A stretch of DNA of 64,000 bases from the NCBI GenBank assembly GCA_963706785.1, contig CAVPNJ010000010.1, positions 1 through 64,000 of the forward strand. Reading direction: 5' to 3'. The stretch's first letter is position 1; every line of letters begins with the position of its first letter. The notes beneath the pieces were generated by a model, which had not been told where the DNA came from, did not search any database, and saw only the letters and a program-made list of their open reading frames with translations. Below are positions 8,930 to 17,105 of the stretch, one piece after another. This DNA comes from Pollutimonas sp963706785. GTDB lineage: Bacteria; Pseudomonadota; Gammaproteobacteria; Burkholderiales; Burkholderiaceae_B. The position numbers and the translations under genes were made by a program.

Positions 8930-10374
8930 TTAGTCGTCCAGGTTGCGGATTGAGGCGTTCAAATGCGTGAAGTCGAAATGAGGAACCGTACGTTTGAACT
9001 GCATGAGCAGCGCCGAGACGGCAACGGGAACCAGTGCAGCTAGCAGGAAAGACTCGAGCAAGTATTCGGGTTTTTCGCCGGGGTAGGGGAACAGTGCCAA
9101 GCCTGCGACCAGTCCGAAGATAGTGCTTGTTACGGCTGTCCCGCCGTCGTAACGGCGATTGAATAGCCCAAAAAATACGGGAAATGCCGCTGCCGAACAG
9201 AACAGATCGGCCAGTAGGTAAAGATACAGCACACTGTAGCCCTGAGCTGCGGCAATCATTACTGGAATGGCCAGCAGGAAAATAAGCCAGCGAGAAAGTG
9301 CCATCAACGTTGACTTTTCCGCCTTCGGCAGCAGACGGCGCATATCTACCGCAATTATGCTCGAGACGGCGCTAATGACCGTATCGGCAGTGCTCATGAC
9401 CAGCGCCAGTCCCAGGGGAATCAGGCTTATGGCGAACCATTCCGGCACGTGGGGCAATATCACGCTGAACATCGCGACCGAACTGTCGCCTTTGAAACCG
9501 AGGCCCACGAAGGCGAGGCCAAATAGCCCCATTACAAAAATTACCGGGGCCGCCAGTAAACCGCCAAAAAGAAATCCGTTACGCATGGTGCGTGTATCGC
9601 GAGCAGCGTAAACGCGCTGCCAATTGCCTTGGTGAAATAGGCCGGTTAGCAGGATCGCCACGAAGAAAGTCAGGCCCGCCTTGATACCGGTGGGATCGGT
9701 TAAGTTAAGCAACTGTGGCGCATTCGCCTGTAAACCGGCTACTGCGGGTGCGGCTCCACCGGCGGCCCGCCATCCCAGAATGGCCAGCACGGCGAGCAGC
9801 GGGACGATGACAAGCATCTGCATTTTATCGGTGAATATCGAGGCGCGTATCCCACCGTACGACGGTATACAACAGTGTTGCGCCCATCACGATTGCCGCG
9901 GTTACCCAAAGCGGAACAGGCGCCAGCAGCGCCACCAGCTTCGAAATGGCGGTTATTTCCGCGGTCAGCGCAATAAACATAAAGAAAAGCATAATCAGCA
10001 GGGTAAGACCGTACATTCGCTTTCCGTAGCGGATAATTACGAACTCGGTCAGGGTGTGGCCTTGAGGGATCAGTTCGCGCATGCGCTTGCCTAGTGGGAT
10101 CATCCAGTAGACGCGGCGACATGGCCCCAAGCGCATAGCCGATAACCGCTGCCAGGCCGCCCCAGGTCGCTGCTTGCGCCGGCGCGAACAAAATCCATGC
10201 ACCCAGAGTGGACGCAAGCAAGGTTAATAAGGTTGCGATCGCGCTTTGGCTATTGCGCGCTACGACGTAGTCTTCCAGACTGCCGCGGTCATGGCGGGAA
10301 TACATTACCCCGGCTACAGCAAAAAAGCCTGAAAATAGCAACAGCCACACAATGGTTGATGAACTCGTGAGCAT
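8930..10374 (-). pseudogene. sodium:solute symporter (SSS family), TPP-regulated, two frameshifts
   Basis: An SSS-family transporter of about 480 residues (12-13 membrane helices), read in three frames. The N-terminus is MLTSSSTIVWLLLFSGFFAV and includes LEDYVVARNSQ. The middle segment has PLGKRMRELIPQGHTLTEFV and many helices; the C-terminal half has GLFHQGNWQRVYAARD and ALVMSTADTVISAVSSI. Frame breaks lie near 10125 and 9855; the second looks like one extra base. It is the first gene after a minus-strand TPP riboswitch and has an AAGGAAG ribosome-binding site. ThiV, an SSS protein predicted to import thiamine or its precursors, is the closest known precedent. If the frameshifts are errors, it is a good candidate thiamine or precursor importer. 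Confidence 0.8.
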
Positions 10375-10479
10375 TTCTTCCTTGGGTTCCGGTGTGCCGG
10401 ACGTGATGATTAGCGTCGCGCATGCCTGATTAAGGCCGCACGGGAACGTAATGAAGGAAGGAAAGACAACGAGAAATGA

Positions 10480-10578
10480 TGGATTTCCTTCCCTTCGCCG
10501 GAATTACCCGGATCAGGTTCAAAGGGTTACCGCAATCGATTGCGGAATCTCAGCCCAAGTCAGGCTCCCCCAGGAACA
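10480..10578 (-). promoter_or_regulatory. TPP riboswitch (THI element) of the SSS transporter operon
   Basis: On the minus strand the conserved THI core reads in order: GGGGGAGCC, GGGCTGAGA, a short variable stem, CCTTTGAACCTGATCCGGGT, then AATTCCGGCGAAGGGAA. These are the P2/P3 and P4/P5 thiamine-pyrophosphate contacts of the known riboswitch class. The 3' part (GGAAGGAAA) can pair with TTTCCTTCC 16 bases further on, at about 10455-10463, a plausible expression-platform hairpin. The transporter start is about 105 bases downstream. Repression when TPP is abundant is the usual outcome. Confidence 0.95.
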
Positions 10579-10660
10579 GGCGCAAAGCTTAAGACAGTGG
10601 CGCAGCATTGTCAATAAGTCAGGGCGGGCGCCTACTTATATGCTATGGTTTCCGCTTACG

Positions 10661-10745
10661 ACACGGGGTGCCTCAGGCATGATTGCCCAGGGGCTGAGAT
10701 AACACCCGTCGAACCTGATCCAGTTCATCCTGGCGAAGGGATGTC
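10661..10745 (+). promoter_or_regulatory. TPP riboswitch of the SDR/FMN-monooxygenase operon
   Basis: On the plus strand, ACGGGGTGCC, GGGGCTGAGAT, ACCCGTCGAACCTGATCC and CCTGGCGAAGGGATG appear in the order and spacing of a THI element. It lies about 80 bases from the minus-strand riboswitch, so two independent TPP sensors stand back to back. A small hairpin, GGCGCTCAGCGCC at about 10755, lies between the aptamer and the SDR start and may be part of the expression platform. No long U-tract follows, which makes control of translation at least as likely as termination. Confidence 0.93.
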
Positions 10746-10802
10746 AGCATTACGGCGCTCAGCGCCGCGCACGCATACTTTCGTCGTTTTCGAAGGCTAG
10801 TC

Positions 10803-11584
10803 ATGCAAAACAGCAATTCAATGCTTCCCATCAGCCAACAACTCGTTCTTGTCACAGGGGGCGGCCGTGGCCTAGGCGAGCAGCTGGTACGTTCGTTTCT
10901 TCGCGAGGGCGCGTGTGTAGTCATCAACTACCTGAATAGCGCAGACCAAGCCCGGGAACTGGCTGCCATGCTCCGCAAAAGGCGATTGCCGTGCAGGCCG
11001 ACGTGACAGACGCAACTGCGGTGCATGCCCTGGTGGCCCAGGCACAAGAACATTTTGGCAGAGCGATCACAACCGTCGTCAATAACGCCTTGCCAGCGTT
11101 TTCGTTTAACGGTGACCTGCGCCCCCATGCCGATACCCTGACATGGGAACATATGCATCAACAGTTCGAAGGCATCGTGCGCGGCGCCTTGAATACGACG
11201 CAAGCGGCGATGCCCGGCATGCAGAATGCGGGATTTGGTCGGATCATCAATATCGGTACCAATCTTTTCCAGAACCCGGTCGTTCCTTATCACGATTACA
11301 CGGCCGCCAAGGCCGCGTTACTGTCGCTGACCCGAACCTTATCGCACGACCTCGGACCCCATGGCATCACGGTAAATATGGTTTCGGGTGGCCTACTGCG
11401 CACGACCGACGCTTCTTCGGCAACGCCACAAGAGGTCTTTGATTTGATCGCTGCCAGCACGCCACTGCGCCGGGTAACGACTCCGCAGGAATTCGCCGAC
11501 GCGGTCTTGTTTTTTGCTTCGCCATGGTCGCGCTCGATAACCGGACAAAACCTGGTAGTTGACGGTGGCTTGGTGAAAAATTGA
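10803..11584 (+). pseudogene. short-chain dehydrogenase/reductase (SDR), TPP-regulated, one frameshift
   Basis: A 260-residue classical SDR. The NAD(P)-binding TGGGRGLGEQL is near residue 18, NNALP replaces the usual NNAG, and the catalytic Tyr-Lys pair is in YTAAKAALLSL. The C-terminus is ITGQNLVVDGG. The frame is lost near 10975, where one base appears to be missing before QKAIAVQADVTD. A GAAGG ribosome-binding site precedes the ATG. It is the first gene behind the plus-strand TPP riboswitch, and its stop overlaps the start of the flavin monooxygenase. A role in oxidising an alcohol such as a thiazole or pyrimidine alcohol is conceivable but unproven. Confidence 0.85.
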
Positions 11585-12924
11585 TGTCGACTTCTACGAC
11601 CGAATCAATAAAGGCCCATAGCGGTGGCGCAAAGCGGATGATGCATATTAATTTGTTCATATTCGGCTGTGGACACCACCGTGCGGCATGGAGGCATCCC
11701 GATTCCGCAGTTGAGCGGGTTGGCGATATTCGTTACTTTGAACAACTGGCGCAGACAGCCGAACGCGGTAAGCTGGACGCGATTTTCTTTGCTGACGGCC
11801 AGTCGGCCGATAATGTTGCAGATGGACCCAGGTGGTTCCTGGAGCCTTTGACAGCATTGGCCGCAATTAGCCGAGCGACCGAGCACATCGGTCTGATCAG
11901 TACCGTTTCAAGCACGTTTTATACGCCGTTCCACGCGGCGCGCTTGGTCGCATCGCTAGACCATATTTCCAGGGGACGGATAGGCTGGAATGTCGTCACG
12001 TCTATGTTTGACGCTGAGGCAAGAAACCATGGTTTTGATGCCATGCCCGACCACACCTGGCGCTATGCACGTGCCGAGGAATTTATCGATGTGGTATTGC
12101 GTTTATGGGATTCCTGGGATGATGATGCACTGCAAATGGATCGGCAAGGCGTCTACGCGGATAACGATAAGGTGCGCCCGATCAACCATAAAGGCGAGCA
12201 CTTCAGGGTAGACGGTCCATTGACTGTACCGCGTCCGCCTCAAGGGCACCCAGTATTGTTCCAGGCCGGCGCTTCGGACCAAGGAAGGGATCTTGCTGCG
12301 CGCCGTGCAGAGGCGATTTATGCAGTCGCTTACGACTTGCCATCAGCGCAAGAATATTATCGTGACATCAAGCAGCGTGTGCGCGCTGTCGGCAGGGCCG
12401 ACCCCGTCCCGATTATGCCTGGCCTCGTGACCTATGTTGCCTCAAGTGAAGCCGAGGCGAGGGCCAAGCAACGCGAACTCGACGAGCTCTTGCCTTCCGA
12501 AGATGCCTTACGGCAACTGAGCTTGTACATAGGCCAGGATTGCATTGGGTGGGATTTGGATGCCGCAGTTCCCGCGCTTCCGCCCCTGGATCAGTTTGCG
12601 GGGCCAAAGGGACGTTACGCCACGGTGTTGCGCATCATCGAGACTGAGCGTCCAACGCTGCGGCAACTTTTAGGGCGCCTGGCCGCTGGAGGAGGGCATT
12701 GCACCATGGTTGGGACTCCAGAGGGTCTTGCCGACGAAATGGAGCGATGGTTCCTGAATGAGGGAGCCGACGGGTTCAACCTGATGCCGCCCTCGTTGCC
12801 TGGAGGCATTGACGATTTTGTCGACTATGTCATTCCCGTGCTGCAGGGTCGCGGTTTGTTTCGCAGGGACTATGATTCTTGTACTTTGCGGGGACATTTG
12901 GGCTTGCGGCGCCCGGGCGTATGA
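11584..12924 (+). CDS. LLM-class FMN-dependent monooxygenase, NtaA/DszA type, TPP-regulated
   Basis: A 446-residue member of the bacterial-luciferase-like flavin monooxygenases (NtaA/SnaA/DszA/SoxA subfamily). These use FMNH2 from a partner reductase to split C-N or C-S bonds. Diagnostic blocks are AWRHPDSAVE, FFADGQSAD, the GRIGWNVVTS segment, HTWRYARAEEFIDV, GEHFRVDGPLTVPRPPQGHPV and FQAGASDQGRDLAA. Length is normal. The ATG at 11584 overlaps the SDR stop, so the two are coupled. No flavin reductase is encoded nearby. Control by a TPP riboswitch is unusual for this family and points to a thiamine-related or sulfur-heterocycle substrate. Confidence 0.9.
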   Translation: MSTSTTESIKAHSGGAKRMMHINLFIFGCGHHRAAWRHPDSAVERVGDIRYFEQLAQTAERGKLDAIFFADGQSADNVADGPRWFLEPLTALAAISRATEHIGLISTVSSTFYTPFHAARLVASLDHISRGRIGWNVVTSMFDAEARNHGFDAMPDHTWRYARAEEFIDVVLRLWDSWDDDALQMDRQGVYADNDKVRPINHKGEHFRVDGPLTVPRPPQGHPVLFQAGASDQGRDLAARRAEAIYAVAYDLPSAQEYYRDIKQRVRAVGRADPVPIMPGLVTYVASSEAEARAKQRELDELLPSEDALRQLSLYIGQDCIGWDLDAAVPALPPLDQFAGPKGRYATVLRIIETERPTLRQLLGRLAAGGGHCTMVGTPEGLADEMERWFLNEGADGFNLMPPSLPGGIDDFVDYVIPVLQGRGLFRRDYDSCTLRGHLGLRRPGV

Positions 12925-12993
12925 CCCGCGTCATGAAATAGACATCTTCATCGGTTAAAAAGCGGAATGGGCTGCTTTGCGCGAGGACAATTT

Positions 12994-13034
12994 ATGGGCC
13001 GTAGGCCCTATGGCAGCAACGAGTCGAAAGACTC
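12994..13034. other. two short tandem hairpins in an intergenic leader
   Basis: GGGCCGTAGGCCC (about 12997-13009) is a 5-bp stem with a three-base loop. It is followed about 12 bases later by GAGTCGAAAGACTC (13021-13034), a 5-bp stem with a GNRA-type GAAA tetraloop. They lie between the monooxygenase gene and a small open frame. I do not recognise a known RNA class. They could be a leader element or chance. Confidence 0.35.
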
Positions 13035-13099
13035 AAAATGTAATGCTGTCTTAGCACATCCTTAGTTGTTGTTCAGCCATTCCTTGAAGGAGCACTGTC

Positions 13100-13333
13100 T
13101 TGAATAATAAGGTCGCCAAACTGCTGGAAGATTCCGCCCGGCATTTCGGTATCAGTACAATGAATTCGATTTCCATGCAGTTGATTGAAAAGACAAAATG
13201 TGCGGCTTTCAGCCTTGCTATAACGGAAGACATCCCGTCACAGCGGGCGTTAATGAATAATAATTATACAAACGCCGAATGCAGTGAAAAAGCTGCGGCA
13301 CACCGCTATTCGGAAGCCGCCTTGACGACGTAA
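13100..13333 (+). CDS. hypothetical small protein (77 aa)
   Basis: A possible 77-residue protein starting at TTG (13100), with GAAGGAGC seven bases upstream as a good ribosome-binding site. The sequence is hydrophilic, has no signal peptide, membrane segment or recognised domain, and includes EDSARHFGISTMNSISMQLI. It stands alone between the hairpins at 13.0 kb and the lipoprotein gene. The call rests mainly on the ribosome-binding site; it could be spurious. Confidence 0.4.
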   Translation: MNNKVAKLLEDSARHFGISTMNSISMQLIEKTKCAAFSLAITEDIPSQRALMNNNYTNAECSEKAAAHRYSEAALTT

Positions 13334-13384
13334 AGTTATCGTCGTAAGTGAACCAAGTCGGTATGGCCATGTCTAATTTTCACT

Positions 13385-13690
13385 ATGAAGATCACACGAC
13401 ATGCAATACAGCGGCTTGTAACTGCAGCAACCGTTTTGGTGGGGCTGGGGGGATGCGCAGTCTACGGTAGCACCCCAGTTTATTACGATTCCGGTCCTGC
13501 ATACGTCTACTCGGCGCCGGGACCGGTTTACGTACCCCCGCCTGCTTACGTCTACCCCCGATATATCGGCCCACCGATATATTTAAATTTCGGCTATGGT
13601 TTTTGGGGCGGTGGCTATCATTATGGCCATGGTGGCTGGCATGGAGGCGGATACGGTTGGCACGGGGGCCATTTTCACGGAGGGCACTAG
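13385..13690 (+). CDS. Gly/Tyr/His-rich putative lipoprotein
   Basis: A 101-residue protein with a lipoprotein signal: basic start (MKITRHAIQR), hydrophobic core and lipobox VGLGGC with the cysteine at about residue 28. The mature part begins with Tyr/Pro-rich repeats (PVYYDSGPAYVY, PVYVPPPAYVYP). It ends in a Gly/His-rich tail (GYHYGHGGWHGGGYGWHGGH) that could bind metal. Such small YXH-rich surface proteins are common in Burkholderiales and have no defined role. It is followed 50 bases later by the DUF1059 gene on the same strand. Confidence 0.7.
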   Translation: MKITRHAIQRLVTAATVLVGLGGCAVYGSTPVYYDSGPAYVYSAPGPVYVPPPAYVYPRYIGPPIYLNFGYGFWGGGYHYGHGGWHGGGYGWHGGHFHGGH

Positions 13691-13742
13691 CTCACTGCAG
13701 TAAGCGACCCTGCGCAGCAAATCTCTTGAACTGGAGAATACC

Positions 13743-13937
13743 ATGGGACGTAAATACATCGATTGCCGGGAATTTCCCAGCGAAATGAAGTGCTCTGTAG
13801 CAATTTCCGCAGACAACGAGACAGAGCTTATGGAAGCGGCGGTGCAGCATGCGGTAGCGGTGCACGGCCATAAGGACTCCCCCGAGCTTAGGCAACAGGT
13901 AAAGCAATCCCTCAGAGAGGGTAGTCCCCCAAATTAG
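13743..13937 (+). CDS. DUF1059 family protein
   Basis: A 64-residue protein that matches DUF1059 throughout: RKYIDCREFPSEMKCSVAI, followed by SADNETELMEAAVQHAVAVH and DSPELR. The family is small, cytosolic and of unknown function; two cysteines and two histidines are conserved. CTGGAGAATACC precedes the ATG as a fair ribosome-binding site. Its end overlaps the end of the convergent membrane-protein gene by a few bases (13934-13937). Confidence 0.85.
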   Translation: MGRKYIDCREFPSEMKCSVAISADNETELMEAAVQHAVAVHGHKDSPELRQQVKQSLREGSPPN

Positions 13938-14353
13938 CCGTTTGAGATACGGTCGGCAGACTCATGGCGTCGATGCTTTAACTCGCTTGCCTTTACGATT
14001 ACGTACGCGATCAGTGCAAATACGAATACAAGCAAATACATCCACGCCATGGCCTGGAGGCATTCGATAATAGTCCGATAAATTTCCAGAGCCCAGCGTT
14101 CCGGAGTAAGCATCAAAGGCACAGTATCTTTTTGTACCGGAGCAATATAGCGTTCTAGCTCGTATACACGTACGCCACCAGAGATTCCCACCACGAATGC
14201 CGCAAAAGTAATGTAGCGGGACCAGGCGGCTGAAATCTTGTCCTGGATAATACGGTCAAGAATCAGGCTGACCGGCCTGCTAAAGATACGGACGACGAGA
14301 ACAGAAACCAGCGCAGCGATGGCGAAGGTGCCCAACAACAGCGTAAAAAACAT
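13934..14353 (-). CDS. hypothetical inner-membrane protein (139 aa)
   Basis: A 139-residue protein with three likely membrane helices: residues 2-22 (FFTLLLGTFAIAALVSVLVV), about 46-62 (ITFAAFVVGISGGVRVY) and about 103-125 (MYLLVFVFALIAYVIV). It ends in a basic tail (KASELKHRRHESADRISNG). No domain is recognised. It stands between the DUF1059 gene and the NYN gene, 50 bases downstream of the latter on the same strand, so co-transcription with it is possible. Confidence 0.65.
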   Translation of the reverse strand: MFFTLLLGTFAIAALVSVLVVRIFSRPVSLILDRIIQDKISAAWSRYITFAAFVVGISGGVRVYELERYIAPVQKDTVPLMLTPERWALEIYRTIIECLQAMAWMYLLVFVFALIAYVIVKASELKHRRHESADRISNG

Positions 14354-14404
14354 TTCATATACCTTTGGTCGGCTGGCTTGAACTGACGTTCTACCATATG
14401 GCTA

Positions 14405-15361
14405 TCAACTGTTAGCAAGTTTGCTGGCTTTCCTTGCGCGCGGTTTTCGGGCGCCCGCCGATTTTACAGGGACAGTGCTTTCCGTATTGGCAGCTTTGCG
14501 GCTACGGCGGAGCTTGGCAGGCGCTTCAACCTTCTTGGTGGCTTGGCCGCTGTAGACATAAGCACCCGACTTTTCGTCCCTGCCTAATTCGAAGAAGTTC
14601 TGTGACTGGGCTTCTTCCAGTAAATCACCAAAGGCACGAAAACCATAGTATGACTCGTTGAAATCGGGCTTTCGACGTTTGATTGCCTGCTTAAGGGTTG
14701 ACGCCCATATTTTTCCTCCGTCGCCGCGTTCCGATAACAGGGCGTCGAAAGTGTCTGCGGCAATTTTTATGGCAGTTGCCTTCAATGACTGAAGTTCTTC
14801 CAGGCTGCGCGGTTTGGTAATCGCGGGCCGTTGGGTGTCGGTTTGTACTTCTTTGGTTTCCGGCTTGTTGCTTACTTCATGGGAAGCACGCACAAGGTCG
14901 TCGTAGAAAATGAACTCATCGCAATTGGCGATAAGCAGATCGGAAGTCGATTGTTTGACACCGACGCCTATGACTTGTTTGGCGTTCTCGCGTAGTTTCG
15001 ATACCAAAGGCGAAAAGTCAGAATCGCCACTGATGATGACGAAGGTATTGACGTGGGCTTTGGTGTAACAAAGGTCAAGGGCGTCGACCACCAGACGGAT
15101 GTCGGCAGAATTCTTTCCTGACTGGCGAACATGCGGGATTTCGATTAGTTCGAAGTTTGCCTCGTGCATAGTCGCTTTGAAGGTTTTATAGCGATCCCAG
15201 TCGCAGTAAGCCTTTTTCACAACGATGCTCCCTTTCAATAGCAGTCTTTCCAACACAGGCTTAATGTCGAATTCCTGATAGTGGGCGTCGCGCACGCCCA
15301 GCGCCACGTTTTCGAAGTCGCAAAATACCGCCATGCTGACATTTTCTGCGTGAACGGCCAT
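14405..15361 (-). CDS. NYN-domain ribonuclease with C-terminal OST-HTH/LOTUS domain
   Basis: A 318-residue protein with an N-terminal NYN (PIN-like, DUF88) domain. The acidic metal-binding residues are in FCDFENVALG, DIRLVVDAL and ISGDSDFSPLVSKLR. A C-terminal OST-HTH/LOTUS module follows at about residues 185-265 (IWASTLKQAIKRRKPDFNES, FRAFGDLLEEAQ), ending in a Lys/Arg/Ala-rich tail. Such proteins are thought to be RNA-directed nucleases; LOTUS domains bind RNA. Upstream in-frame codons exist, but the ATG at 15361, with GGGAG upstream, fits the family N-terminus. The gene diverges from the RHH regulator. Confidence 0.85.
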   Translation of the reverse strand: MAVHAENVSMAVFCDFENVALGVRDAHYQEFDIKPVLERLLLKGSIVVKKAYCDWDRYKTFKATMHEANFELIEIPHVRQSGKNSADIRLVVDALDLCYTKAHVNTFVIISGDSDFSPLVSKLRENAKQVIGVGVKQSTSDLLIANCDEFIFYDDLVRASHEVSNKPETKEVQTDTQRPAITKPRSLEELQSLKATAIKIAADTFDALLSERGDGGKIWASTLKQAIKRRKPDFNESYYGFRAFGDLLEEAQSQNFFELGRDEKSGAYVYSGQATKKVEAPAKLRRSRKAANTESTVPVKSAGARKPRARKASKLANS

Positions 15362-15447
15362 CGTTAGTCTCCCTAATACAACACAGTCTGGCAATAATGC
15401 CTTGAATAGCATTCCTATGTCGTGATTTTCCCGCAAAAAAAACATTG

Positions 15448-15467
15448 CACCATCCCGTTGGATGGTG
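15448..15467. promoter_or_regulatory. inverted repeat between NYN and RHH genes, candidate operator
   Basis: CACCATCC, four bases, then GGATGGTG forms a perfect 8-bp inverted repeat in the divergent promoter region, followed at once by a further GGATGG half-site (15471-15476). TTGCAC (15445) and TAGGAT (15469) could be a promoter overlapping it with an 18-base spacer. That would place transcription start at the RHH start codon. An autoregulatory operator for the ribbon-helix-helix protein is the simplest reading. Confidence 0.45.
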
Positions 15468-15479
15468 ATAGGATGGTTT

Positions 15480-15902
15480 ATGACTACGAAGAACGCAGCC
15501 AAAATAGCAGCCCCTAAATCGATGGACGAGAAAATCACCATTAATCTCGGGCCGGTCGATTTAGGCCAAATTGAGTTACTGGTACAGGAGGGCTTTTATG
15601 CTAATCGTACCGATATGATACGGACGGCTATCCGTAATCAACTTGCTGCCCACGCTGATGTCGTGCGCCAGGTAGTGTCCCGCAAGACGCTGGTACTCGG
15701 AATACAGCATTACACCGCGAACGATTTACGCGCCGTCCAGGCTTCCGGGCAAACCTTGCAGATTCGGGTATTGGGCCTAGCAACTATTGCTCCCGATGTA
15801 ACGCCCGCACTTGCATTGGCCACTATTGAGTCCCTAACGGTTCTAGGCGCGCTACATGCCAGCGCGGAAGTCAAAGCGGCGCTTGCCGGGCGCATTCACT
15901 GA
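15480..15902 (+). CDS. ribbon-helix-helix (CopG-like) regulator
   Basis: A 140-residue protein with a ribbon-helix-helix DNA-binding fold near the N-terminus: strand DEKITINLGPVDL, helix GQIELLVQEGFYAN, then RTDMIRTAIRNQLAAH. The C-terminal half (TLVLGIQHYTANDLRAVQASG, LRALGLATI-like segments) is typical of regulators found beside PHB depolymerases in Burkholderiales. The ATG at 15480 has AGGATGG upstream; an alternative ATG at 15522 would still keep the RHH. The depolymerase gene follows 23 bases later, so the two are probably one operon. The inverted repeat at 15448 may be its operator. Confidence 0.8.
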   Translation: MTTKNAAKIAAPKSMDEKITINLGPVDLGQIELLVQEGFYANRTDMIRTAIRNQLAAHADVVRQVVSRKTLVLGIQHYTANDLRAVQASGQTLQIRVLGLATIAPDVTPALALATIESLTVLGALHASAEVKAALAGRIH

Positions 15903-15925
15903 TCCATCTTTATATCGAGAAAACT

Positions 15926-17041
15926 ATGTTGAATTTCGATTTCCATAATCTCATGAACCAAGCAACGCGCCTGACGCAGGCGGGCGACCTACAAGCCGCA
16001 ACGGCTGCCATACAGGCAGCCCTGCGCCAAGAACGCGCGCCCAGTCCTCCGGCCGAGGAGGCTGGCGAGATAATCGATGTCGAGATGCGCGAGGTAAAAG
16101 ACGCCCATCCGTCGACTTCATTGCACGATATGGCGCCCGCAACAGATGCGGAGCAGCCGCAGCCAAGTCCAATCTACAAAACCCCGCCGCGCGCCGGGCG
16201 ATTTATTGCCGGCCATTATGGCGAGGGGGCCGGGCGCCGAGACTATAAGCTTTACATTCCGCCTGGCGCCGGGACTCGTCCGCTGCCTCTGGTTGTCATG
16301 CTGCACGGCTGCACTCAGAATCCCGATGATTTCGCTGCAGGCACACAAATGAACGATGTGGCACAGACGCAAGACTTTTTTGTTCTGTATCCGGCTCAGT
16401 CCAGGCGTGCTAACCCGCAAGGATGTTGGAACTGGTTCAAACATACGCATCAACGTCGCGGCCGCGGCGAACCAGCGCTCATAGCCGGCATGACGCGAGA
16501 TGTCATGGGCAATAATTCGATAGATGCTGACCGCGTATATATTGCGGGACTTTCGGCGGGTGGCGCAATGGCGGCGATCATGGGTGAAACCTACCCCGAT
16601 TTATATGCCGCGATTGGGGTGCATTCCGGCCTGGCTGCTGGCAGTGCGTCTGATTTGCCTTCGGCACTAAATGCCATGAAAGGCGGCGGCGCCAGACCCC
16701 AGGCGAGCGCTAGCGGTTTACCTACTATTGTTTTTCATGGTGATGCCGATCCTACGGTGCACCATGGCAATGGTGACCAAATCGTCGCTGCCGCGGCGGG
16801 TCCCAAAGCCAATTTCGAAGAAGACAGGGTGAAATCTCGGGGAAGCCGGTCATATACGCGGCGCGTGCATCGTGGATCCGACGGCCATGTAGTGGCAGAA
16901 CACTGGGTCGTGCATGGCGCCGCGCATGCCTGGGCGGGCGGTAGCGCTAGCGGGTCGTATACGGATCCTCAGGGACCCGACGCCAGCATCGAGATGTTGC
17001 GTTTCTTCTTCGATCATCCTCGCAGTCGTTCGATCAATTAA
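15926..17041 (+). CDS. PHB depolymerase family esterase
   Basis: A 371-residue alpha/beta hydrolase of the PHB depolymerase/Esterase_phb family. The oxyanion block LVVMLHGCTQNPDDFAAGT leads the domain. The nucleophile Ser is in YIAGLSAGGAMAA, the Asp in IVFHGDADPTVHHGNGDQIV, and the His in HGAAHAWAGG. A low-complexity N-terminal region (residues 1-80) precedes the catalytic domain and has no signal peptide, so it probably acts inside the cell or is exported by an unrecognised route. Substrates are short polyhydroxyalkanoate chains or aromatic esters. It follows the RHH regulator closely. Confidence 0.88.
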   Translation: MLNFDFHNLMNQATRLTQAGDLQAATAAIQAALRQERAPSPPAEEAGEIIDVEMREVKDAHPSTSLHDMAPATDAEQPQPSPIYKTPPRAGRFIAGHYGEGAGRRDYKLYIPPGAGTRPLPLVVMLHGCTQNPDDFAAGTQMNDVAQTQDFFVLYPAQSRRANPQGCWNWFKHTHQRRGRGEPALIAGMTRDVMGNNSIDADRVYIAGLSAGGAMAAIMGETYPDLYAAIGVHSGLAAGSASDLPSALNAMKGGGARPQASASGLPTIVFHGDADPTVHHGNGDQIVAAAAGPKANFEEDRVKSRGSRSYTRRVHRGSDGHVVAEHWVVHGAAHAWAGGSASGSYTDPQGPDASIEMLRFFFDHPRSRSIN

Positions 17042-17105
17042 CGTTGCTCTAATCCGGATGCCGTGTGCTTTTTCATAGCAAACCGATGCGCAGCCCCACG
17101 CTGAC

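Noticed and set aside
10600..10660. sigma-70 promoter for the SDR operon
   Set aside because: TTGTCA at 10608 and TATATG at 10637 are separated by 23 bases, too long for a standard promoter; no better pair found.
14405..15902. NYN nuclease and RHH protein as a toxin-antitoxin pair
   Set aside because: They are divergent, not co-directional; the RHH protein is linked to a PHB depolymerase as in other Burkholderiales, and the NYN protein carries a LOTUS domain typical of housekeeping relatives.
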